From positions 1-19,192 of the forward strand of contig CAZOLJ010000081.1 of assembly GCA_964580575.1 (NCBI GenBank): a stretch of DNA of 19,192 bases. The letters run 5' to 3'. Origin of the DNA: CAVPDE01 sp964580575 (GTDB taxonomy: Bacteria > Desulfobacterota > DSM-4660 > Desulfatiglandales > HGW-15). The notes beneath the pieces were generated by a model. The model was not told where the DNA came from. It ran no database searches and saw only the letters and a list, made by a program, of their open reading frames with translations. The position numbers were made by a program, and so were the translations under genes. Shown piece by piece: positions 7,016 to 12,269 of the stretch (position 1 is the stretch's first letter; each line of letters begins with the position of its first letter).

Positions 7016-7252
7016 TTACTCGATGATCTCCAGAACCGATCTCTTGTTGATCTTCGTGGAAGATGCGCTGAGAATCGTTCTCATGGCCCGGGCAGTCCTG
7101 CCCTGCTTTCCGATCACTTTTCCCAGATCTTCCTTGGCCACTTTCAGTTCGATCACAGAGGTTTGCTCCCCTTCGATCTCCGTTACGACCACCTCTTCCG
7201 GCTTGTCAACCAACGCTTTGGCGATGTACGTGATCAGCTCCTTCATCTCCAT
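7016..7252 (-). CDS. khpA: KH-domain RNA-binding protein KhpA (YlqC-like)
   Basis: This 78-residue single KH-domain protein binds RNA and in some bacteria pairs with KhpB/Jag. It has the family start ELITYIAKALVDKPEEV and the KH GXXG loop in LGKVIGKQGRTARAMRTIL (around residues 43-61). The rpsP-khpA-rimM-trmD order is the usual context. ATG at 7252 is preceded by a run of seven G (minus strand) with AAGGAG further upstream; a second ATG two codons later (7246) is also possible, at similar distance from the G-run. It ends 2 bases before the rimM start. Confidence 0.95.
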   Translation of the reverse strand: MEMKELITYIAKALVDKPEEVVVTEIEGEQTSVIELKVAKEDLGKVIGKQGRTARAMRTILSASSTKINKRSVLEIIE

Positions 7253-7253
7253 A

Positions 7254-7260
7254 CCCCCCC
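7254..7260 (-). promoter_or_regulatory. Homopolymeric G7 tract as khpA ribosome-binding site
   Basis: On the minus strand the sequence before the khpA ATG reads GGAAGGA followed by seven G and one T. A pure G-run in the Shine-Dalgarno position is unusual, can pair with the CCUCC anti-SD in several registers, and is a potential slippage site. A matching G8 tract lies before rpsP. Confidence 0.6.
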
Positions 7261-7297
7261 TCCTTCCAGAGTGAACAAGTCCGTTAGATGTGATGTC

Positions 7298-7555
7298 TCA
7301 GCTTTTGGAACTCTTAAGCATCCCTTCCTTTTTCAAAATGGATCTCGCGGATTCTGAAAGCGTAGCTCCTTTCTCCAGCCAATGGTTCACCTTTTCTTTG
7401 TGAAGCTTGACGAGAGCCGGATTCTTGGTCGGGTCATAGGACCCGAGGATTTCCAGGAACTTTCCATCCCGTGGCGATTCCGAGTTTGCTGCAACCAAAC
7501 GATAGTAGGGCTTCTTTCTGGCCCCCAACCTGGTCAGTCTAATCCTTACAGCCAT
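7298..7555 (-). CDS. rpsP: 30S ribosomal protein S16
   Basis: S16 is a primary-binding small-subunit assembly protein. Starting at the ATG at 7555 gives 85 residues, MAVRIRLTRLGARKKPYYRLVAA..., the classic S16 N-terminus, then SPRDGKFLEILGSYDPTKNP and a C-terminal KLHKEKVNHWLEKGATLSESARSIL. An upstream extension to 7582 is open but adds non-conserved residues, so the family start is chosen. AAGGA abuts the ATG and a G8 tract lies 8 bases upstream. It follows ffh by 37 bases, a common ffh-rpsP arrangement. Confidence 0.98.
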   Translation of the reverse strand: MAVRIRLTRLGARKKPYYRLVAANSESPRDGKFLEILGSYDPTKNPALVKLHKEKVNHWLEKGATLSESARSILKKEGMLKSSKS

Positions 7556-7563
7556 TCCTTTTA

Positions 7564-7571
7564 CCCCCCCC
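7564..7571 (-). promoter_or_regulatory. Homopolymeric G8 tract upstream of rpsP
   Basis: Eight consecutive G (minus strand) end 8 bases before the rpsP ATG, the normal Shine-Dalgarno distance; a second, poorly spaced AAGGA touches the ATG. Together with the G7 tract before khpA this gives two neighbouring genes with poly-G ribosome-binding regions. Confidence 0.55.
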
Positions 7572-7592
7572 TTTCTTGTCAAAGCGCGGAAT

Positions 7593-8918
7593 TCAGTGAA
7601 ACATGGACGGTATTCCCTGCAGCCCTTTCCGGGTCAGGTTTTCCATCATTTTCTTTGTCTGCGCGAAGTTCTTTAAAAGCCGATTCACATCCTGTATCGT
7701 CGTTCCACTCCCGAGGGCTATTCGCCTTCTTCGACTGCCGTTGATGAGCTTGTAGTTTCCTCTCTCCTTCTTGGTCATAGAATTGATGATGGCTTCGACC
7801 CTGCCCAGTTCCTTTTCGTCGGGCTTCATGTTCTTGAGCTGTTTGAGCTGTCCCAGGCCGGGAATCATACTCATGATCTGCTCCAGGGAACCGAGCTTTT
7901 TCAGCTGCCTGAGCTGGCCCAGGAAGTCCTCAAGGTCGAACTCCCGCTTTTTCAGCTTCCTTGCAAGCTTCTGGGCTTCTTTTTCGTCGAACTCCTCCTG
8001 GGCTTTCTCGATGAGGGAAAGCATGTCCCCCATGCCCAGGATCCGGGAGGCCAGCCGGTCCGGGAAAAAGGGTTCCAGAGCGTCGAGTTTCTCTCCCACC
8101 CCTATGAACTTGATGGGTTTGTCCGTAACCGCCTTGACGGAAAGCGCAGCCCCTCCTCTTGCATCGCCCTCCATCTTGGTCAGGATAACCCCTGAGATGT
8201 CCAAGAGGTCGTTAAAATGCTTGGCCACGTTCACCGCGTCCTGGCCGGTCATGGCGTCGGCCACCAGAAGGATTTCTGTGGGGCTGACCCTCTGCTTGAT
8301 CCTCACCAGCTCCGCCATCAGCTCGTCGTCGATGTGGAGGCGGCCCGCCGTGTCCATGATGAGAATGTCTGCGCCCGCTGTGCCGGCCCGGGCCAAGGCC
8401 TCCTGGCACGTATCTTCAGGTTTCCGGTTCTTGTCCGTATCGTGGACAGGAATTCCCAGTTGGCTCCCCAGCTTCTTGAGCTGTTCGATAGCCGCAGGAC
8501 GGTAGATGTCAGCCGGAACGAGATAGGGGTTCCTGCCCTTTTTCCTGAGGTGAAGCGCCAGCTTGCCCGCGGTCGTCGTTTTCCCGGACCCCTGAAGGCC
8601 CACAAGCATCAAGGTGAAAGGGCTCCGGCCTGTGAGGTTGAGTTCCTGTCTGGTGCCTCCCATGAGCCGGATCAGCTCCTCGTAGACGATCTTGATGACC
8701 TGCTGTCCCGGGGTGAGGCTGTCCAGGACCTCTTGCCCCATGGCGCTCTGGCGGATGTCTTCCACAAACTTCTTGACCACCCTGTAATTGACATCCGCTT
8801 CGAGCAAGGCCATCCGGACTTCTTTGAGAGCCTCCTCGATGTTCTTTTCTGTGAGCCTTCCCTGTCCTCTCAGCTTTTTGAAGGTTCTGCTCAGCTTCTC
8901 CGATAGACTCTCAAACAT
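7593..8918 (-). CDS. ffh: Signal recognition particle GTPase Ffh
   Basis: Ffh binds signal sequences and 4.5S RNA and delivers ribosome-nascent-chain complexes to FtsY at the membrane. The 441-residue protein has the N domain (residues 1-95), the GTPase G domain with GLQGSGKTTTAGKLA (107-121), the PADIYRPAAIEQL motif, DTAGR in the second GTP-binding motif, TKMEGDARGGAALS and GVGEKLDALEPF. The methionine-rich M domain starts near 300 and includes the RNA-binding stretch SRRRRIALGSGTTIQDVN. Length is typical. The ATG at 8918 has only a weak Shine-Dalgarno (AGG about 10 bases upstream). It is the first gene of the long minus-strand cluster, behind a good promoter. The partner 4.5S RNA gene is not in the window. 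Confidence 0.98.
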   Translation of the reverse strand: MFESLSEKLSRTFKKLRGQGRLTEKNIEEALKEVRMALLEADVNYRVVKKFVEDIRQSAMGQEVLDSLTPGQQVIKIVYEELIRLMGGTRQELNLTGRSPFTLMLVGLQGSGKTTTAGKLALHLRKKGRNPYLVPADIYRPAAIEQLKKLGSQLGIPVHDTDKNRKPEDTCQEALARAGTAGADILIMDTAGRLHIDDELMAELVRIKQRVSPTEILLVADAMTGQDAVNVAKHFNDLLDISGVILTKMEGDARGGAALSVKAVTDKPIKFIGVGEKLDALEPFFPDRLASRILGMGDMLSLIEKAQEEFDEKEAQKLARKLKKREFDLEDFLGQLRQLKKLGSLEQIMSMIPGLGQLKQLKNMKPDEKELGRVEAIINSMTKKERGNYKLINGSRRRRIALGSGTTIQDVNRLLKNFAQTKKMMENLTRKGLQGIPSMFH

Positions 8919-8939
8919 GAAAAAAGGCCTGCCGACGTC

Positions 8940-8966
8940 GATCGTAAACGATCAAAATAATCGTTT
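8940..8966. promoter_or_regulatory. Overlapping inverted repeats at the ffh promoter start site
   Basis: Two perfect inverted repeats share a half-site: gatcgt-aa-acgatc (8940-8953) and aaacgat-N7-atcgttt (8946-8966). They cover the proposed -10 element and transcription start of the ffh promoter, where a repressor or structured 5' leader would act. The repeats are seen directly; operator function is inferred. Confidence 0.45.
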
Positions 8967-8983
8967 TTGCTCCGCTGTGTCAA
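8954..8983 (-). promoter_or_regulatory. Sigma70-type promoter for the ffh cluster
   Basis: On the minus strand a perfect -35 TTGACA (8978-8983) is separated by 18 bases from TATTTT (8954-8959, 4 of 6 to TATAAT). The start site would fall near 8946-8948, leaving a leader of about 28 bases before the ffh ATG. It would drive ffh-rpsP-khpA-rimM-trmD and possibly downstream genes. Confidence 0.6.
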
Positions 8984-8998
8984 GAAAAATGAGGCACG

Positions 8999-9012
8999 CC
9001 CTGCACGCAGGG
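8999..9012. promoter_or_regulatory. Small palindrome between ffh and the divergent phosphorylase-family gene
   Basis: ccctgc-ac-gcaggg is a perfect 6-bp inverted repeat with a 2-base centre in the divergent intergenic region, upstream of both transcription units. It could be a protein-binding site or a short hairpin. Nothing else supports a function. Confidence 0.3.
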
Positions 9013-9085
9013 GATAAGGGTTAGATTTGATGAGATTCTAGCACAAGTTGAAGATCATCTCTAAAGACTTTTTTAAAGCTTTCTC

Positions 9086-9901
9086 ATGAATTTTGAGGTT
9101 GCCCTGGAAGCTCATCCCTTTTACTATGACCCCCGCGGGAAAAGGATACCCACCTCTTTGAACCCCATTTTCCAGAGCGATGACGCTGTGATTCAGCCCA
9201 GAAAAGGGAAAAGCGATCCGGCTATCGGGCCTGACGCGCTCATGATCGTTATCTCCCAAGATCTGGCCCGGCTCTCGAAACTCAAGCCCATGGACGGCTT
9301 TGATCAGGGGTTCTTCAAGATCTTCCGAGGCAAAGGACAGACGGAGGCCGGCCTCAGCCTGGCCGGTCCATTCCTGGGCGCACCCCAGGCCGCCATGGTT
9401 ATGGAGAAGATCATTGCCCTCGGCGCAGAGCGGATCTGCCTGTTCGGTTGGTGCGGCTCGCTTCAGCCGGATCTCAAAATCGGAGACCTCGTGATTCCTC
9501 TCCACGCCATTGCCGAGGAGGGAACCTCCAAGCACTACCCTATCGGGAAGAGGAAGCCGAGCACAGACCCGGGGCTCAACCGGATTCTGGAACAAGCCCT
9601 TGAGCAGGAGGGGCTTCCTTTTCGTAAAGGCACGGTGTGGACAACCGACGCGCCTTATCGGGAAACCGCTTCGAAGGTCAAGACCTACCGGGAAAAGGGG
9701 GTCCTGGCTGTTGAAATGGAAATGTCCGCCCTGATGACCCTTGCGGCCTACCGTTCCGTGAAGCTGTCAAGCCTTCTGGTCGTCTCCGACGAGCTTTTCG
9801 ATCTCCAATGGCACAGAGGATTCTCAAGCCCTCTTTTCAAAAAACGATGCGAGCAGGCAGGGAACCTGCTCCTGGAGTTGTTTGAGAGTGAAGGATCGTA
9901 G
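9086..9901 (+). CDS. Nucleoside phosphorylase family protein (uridine phosphorylase / MTA-SAH nucleosidase-like)
   Basis: The 271-residue protein belongs to the PNP/UDP superfamily, enzymes that cleave the glycosidic bond of nucleosides. Features: GPFLGAPQAAMVMEKIIALGAERICLFGWCGSL (residues 94-126, the family phosphate/ribose-site strand), KIGDLVIPLHAIAEEGTSKHY (131-151), VWTTDAPYRET (184-194), GVLAVEMEMSAL (205-216, the conserved Glu-Met-Glu ribose-binding motif) and VVSDEL (232-237, with the usual catalytic-loop Asp). The exact substrate cannot be assigned. The N-terminal 45 residues are atypical for the core family. No Shine-Dalgarno precedes the ATG at 9086, but a weak TTGAAG-N18-TTTAAA ends 8 bases upstream, so a leaderless or nearly leaderless transcript is possible. 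It is the first of four plus-strand genes, divergent from ffh, and lies 96 bases before the LigA-like gene. Confidence 0.85.
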   Translation: MNFEVALEAHPFYYDPRGKRIPTSLNPIFQSDDAVIQPRKGKSDPAIGPDALMIVISQDLARLSKLKPMDGFDQGFFKIFRGKGQTEAGLSLAGPFLGAPQAAMVMEKIIALGAERICLFGWCGSLQPDLKIGDLVIPLHAIAEEGTSKHYPIGKRKPSTDPGLNRILEQALEQEGLPFRKGTVWTTDAPYRETASKVKTYREKGVLAVEMEMSALMTLAAYRSVKLSSLLVVSDELFDLQWHRGFSSPLFKKRCEQAGNLLLELFESEGS

Positions 9902-9997
9902 ATGGGCGATTTGAATCTCAGGATCTGAGTTCATGGCTATTGGATATGAAGTCAAAAGCGAACCGCAGAATATCGAAGAAGGATGGAATAAACCCTT

Positions 9998-10720
9998 ATG
10001 GATTTTGAAAAGCAATTGCTCCCAGAAATCTTCAACGAACAGGATCTTCTGGCCTTCGGCAAAGACATAAGAGAAGCCCTGGGAGTAACCGCGGAACTGG
10101 AATATGTGGTGGAACCCAGAATTACGGCCGTCGAAGTAATCCTGATCTATGAACAGGGGGCCCTCAAGTCCGCTTCTACTCGGAGAGGGCCGGTGACCCC
10201 AAGCGTCAAGACCATCCTCACTGTCCCGCTGACCTTTGCCCCCCTGAGAATAGGAAGTCCCATACCCGATTACCTCGAGATCATCGCCGATGTCTACATG
10301 GAAGACGCGGCTCTTGCACGACTGAATCAGGAAAGGAGAGCGAAGAACCTCCAGGCTTTCTCAGGATCGAGGGGGGCTGTGGAAGATTCCCTTTACCAGA
10401 CAGATGCCAGGATTTCGGCGAAGCGGCCCTTGAACTACTTTTGCTCTGGCAGCGGAAAAAGAGCTGGGGTTCCAGCGGCGACCCATTACGAACTCATGCT
10501 TGCCCTGCAGGAACTCGGCCTCAGGGTTAACAGGCCCCACATAAAAGTGAGTAACGGAATCCACGAGGTGATCGACCACTGCCGGCGCCTGAGAGCGGAA
10601 GCAGGAAATTTCCCTTACCCTGTGCAAGGCGCTCTGATCCGGGTGAATTCTCTCGATCTTCAGGAAAGGTTGAGGCATGCCTCTGGGAATCTGCCTGGAA
10701 CGGTGGTCTTCAGATTCTGA
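9998..10720 (+). CDS. Degenerate LigA-like adenylation-domain protein (pseudo-ligase)
   Basis: The 240-residue protein aligns by eye along its whole length to the nucleotidyltransferase domain of bacterial NAD-dependent DNA ligase. FNEQDLLAFGKDIREALG (12-29) matches the segment before motif I; EYVVEPRITAVEV (35-47) matches motif I; GALKSASTRRG matches the TRGDG region; LEIIADVYM (93-101) matches LEVRGEVYM; YQTDARISAKRPLNYF (133-148) matches RQLDPRITAKRPLTFF; and YPVQGALIRVNSLDLQERL (207-225) matches the D-G-V-V-V-K-V-N-S-L motif IV. It stops at the motif V position (VVFRF). The catalytic Lys of KxDG is Arg41 with Asp and Gly also lost (RITA), and other active-site residues are changed: Glu to Asp98, Asp to Gln210, Lys to Arg215 and Lys to Arg239. 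Domain Ia, OB-fold, zinc finger, HhH and BRCT are all absent. The reading frame is intact, so this is probably a maintained non-catalytic protein. ATG at 9998 has no good Shine-Dalgarno (AGGA about 15 bases away). Function unknown. Confidence 0.8.
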   Translation: MDFEKQLLPEIFNEQDLLAFGKDIREALGVTAELEYVVEPRITAVEVILIYEQGALKSASTRRGPVTPSVKTILTVPLTFAPLRIGSPIPDYLEIIADVYMEDAALARLNQERRAKNLQAFSGSRGAVEDSLYQTDARISAKRPLNYFCSGSGKRAGVPAATHYELMLALQELGLRVNRPHIKVSNGIHEVIDHCRRLRAEAGNFPYPVQGALIRVNSLDLQERLRHASGNLPGTVVFRF

Positions 10721-10737
10721 AAAATCTGGTTTTCGCT

Positions 10738-10758
10738 TGTCACTCGTCACTTGTGACT
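10738..10758. repeat. Heptad repeat array H4 (short, inverted units only)
   Basis: Three units of the inverted form NNTNACT in exact register (tgtcact, cgtcact, tgtgact) lie between the LigA-like gene and acyP, ending 20 bases before the acyP start. A preceding tttcgct may be a decayed unit. They are the same units as array H3. Confidence 0.6.
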
Positions 10759-10777
10759 GCTATTTGAGGTAATGATG

Positions 10778-11062
10778 ATGGACAAGATCAGAGTGAGGCT
10801 GATTGTTGAAGGGAGAGTGCAGGGCGTGTGGTTTCGTGAAAGCACCCGCAGAGAAGCGGAGCGTTTAGGGGTTCAGGGATGGGTCAGGAACCGGCGCGAA
10901 GGGTCGGTGGAGGTGCTCGCTGAAGGCCCCGAAGAAAACGTAAGAAAGCTGGTTATCTGGTGTCATCATGGGCCTCCTTCTGCACGAGTCACGCGTGTGC
11001 ACGAGACTGCAGAGACGTTCCAGGGAGAATTCGGTTCCTTTGATGTTGAGTATTCCCACTGA
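10778..11062 (+). CDS. acyP: Acylphosphatase
   Basis: Acylphosphatase hydrolyses carboxyl-phosphate bonds of small acyl phosphates. The 94-residue protein has the family signature EGRVQGVWFRESTRREAERLGVQGWVRN, with catalytic Arg20 in the phosphate loop and Asn38 after GWVR, then GSVEVLAEGPEENV. Three consecutive in-frame ATGs occur (10772, 10775, 10778). GAGGT at 10766-10770 is best spaced for the third, which also matches the usual short N-terminus; 10775 is an acceptable alternative. It follows the heptad array H4 and precedes a dispersed repeat. Confidence 0.95.
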   Translation: MDKIRVRLIVEGRVQGVWFRESTRREAERLGVQGWVRNRREGSVEVLAEGPEENVRKLVIWCHHGPPSARVTRVHETAETFQGEFGSFDVEYSH

Positions 11063-11109
11063 AAATGGTAGGGAGTTGTTTAACCGGTTGCTGAAAAGCG
11101 CCCGCTTCT

Positions 11110-11222
11110 GTCATTCCGGCGAACCCCGGATCAGGTTCGGGGCAGGCGCCGGAATCCAAGAATACCAAGAACTTCTGGACCCCGGCGACCCTGTCCCGGC
11201 GAAAGCCGGGAGCAGGGGTGAC
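11110..11222. repeat. Dispersed intergenic palindromic repeat (full composite copy)
   Basis: The element starts gtcattccggcg and ends ggggtgac, with near-complementary ends. Inside are attccggcg (11113-11121) / cgccggaat (11147-11155), and a second hairpin cccggc-GAAA-gccggg (11195-11210) within ccctg / caggg arms. This matches the widespread proteobacterial intergenic repeat class whose translation gives WIPAFAGMT-like strings. It fills much of the 270-base gap between acyP and the lipoprotein gene; the rest shows nothing clear. Confidence 0.75.
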
Positions 11223-11332
11223 GGTTTGGAGAACTTCTTACGAGACCGACAGTTTTGGGTTAACATTAAGATCTGGAGATGGATCAAACGGTGCACGGAC
11301 AATACTCTTCTGCAAGAGCGGCGAAGTCCGCC

Positions 11333-12253
11333 ATGAAGCCTTTCCTGCTGCTTCTGCTTTGCCTCGCCTTGTTCGCAGCCGGCGGGTGTGCGACGACCCA
11401 GAAGCTCTACAGCAGAATCTCCCCCGACTCCTCAGGGCTCAAGAAGCGCATCCTTGTTCTCCCCTTCTGGGATCAGGCCGGGCTGGGTGAAGAAAAGCTG
11501 GAGCAACTGGCAACGCAGTTTTTGTCCCTCCTCAACAAAGACGGCGCCTTTGTCATTGAAAGAGTCAAGAGATCTTCAGCTGCCGCGGACAAGGTGCGGA
11601 CTCCTGAGTTCGGCATCGTGACCGATCCCGAGCATGCCAAAATAGCCGACCAGATGGGGATGAACGTCATGCTCACGGCCGTGTTCACCCCTTTGGAAAC
11701 CCAGAGAATAAAGACCGGCATCTGGCCCTTTCGCAAAATAAAGGATGAGACGGAAATCGCCATGTACGTGAACGCCTTTGATGTCATCAACGGCACGCTT
11801 CTGCTCACCCGTCTTGAAAGCGTGAAGATTCGGACCATGGCGGACATCATCGATGAGGATTGGGAAGAGGAAGAGAATGCAGAACCTCAAAAGATAAAAC
11901 CTGAAATTGATGACAAAACCCTCACGAAGTCGCTCTCGGAGATTGTGGAAAACCAGGCTGCAGAGGTCGGTAGCGCCCTGAGAGAGAAACCGTGGCTCGG
12001 CAGGATTCTGTCTTCCGATGCTTCAGGGACCTTCATCAATGCCGGCAGTGACGTCGGTGTTGTGCCGGGAAGTGTGTTCGAAGTGCTGGGAACCGGTGAG
12101 ACCATCCCTTCTGCCAGCGGCCGATCCTTTGCTCTCCTTGGCCCGGCAGTAGGAGAGATCAAAGTGACCGACGTCAGGAAGGACCGGGCTCTCACCTCTG
12201 TCCAGGAAGGGGCTTCCTTCGAGGCAGGGCAAATCATCCGCTTTAAGAAATAG
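11333..12253 (+). CDS. Putative outer-membrane-associated lipoprotein with FlgT/CsgG-like C-terminal domain
   Basis: From the ATG at 11333 the protein is 306 residues and begins with a lipoprotein signal: MKPFLLLLLCLALFAAGGC, a hydrophobic run ending in a cysteine (lipobox AGGC, with Ala rather than the usual Leu/Val at -3). After it comes KRILVLPFWDQAGLGEEKLEQLATQFLSLL, typical of the CsgG/TolB-like periplasmic N-domain seen in lipoproteins that act on a minor envelope component. An acidic linker DEDWEEEENAEPQ lies near the middle. The C-terminus (about 235-306), INAGSDVGVVPGSVFEVL...VGEIKVTDVRKDRALTSVQEGASFEAGQIIRF, resembles the FlgT C-terminal domain. An extension to 11279 exists but would bury the signal peptide, so it was rejected. 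No strong Shine-Dalgarno is seen. It converges on recN with 16 bases between stops and no terminator. Function unknown. Confidence 0.75.
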   Translation: MKPFLLLLLCLALFAAGGCATTQKLYSRISPDSSGLKKRILVLPFWDQAGLGEEKLEQLATQFLSLLNKDGAFVIERVKRSSAAADKVRTPEFGIVTDPEHAKIADQMGMNVMLTAVFTPLETQRIKTGIWPFRKIKDETEIAMYVNAFDVINGTLLLTRLESVKIRTMADIIDEDWEEEENAEPQKIKPEIDDKTLTKSLSEIVENQAAEVGSALREKPWLGRILSSDASGTFINAGSDVGVVPGSVFEVLGTGETIPSASGRSFALLGPAVGEIKVTDVRKDRALTSVQEGASFEAGQIIRFKK

Positions 12254-12269
12254 CAATCGCGATCAGCCT

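Noticed and set aside
9933..10070. 45-residue plus-strand frame with AGGA 9 bases upstream of its ATG
   Set aside because: It overlaps the LigA-like gene out of frame by about 70 bases and has no recognisable protein features. It could be a leader ORF, but nothing beyond the ribosome-binding site supports it.
9998..10720. Truncated functional ligA or assembly-broken ligA
   Set aside because: The flanks contain no remnants of the OB-fold, zinc-finger, HhH or BRCT domains. The catalytic substitutions are scattered along the whole domain, not explained by a frameshift, and the frame is intact with its own stop at the domain boundary.
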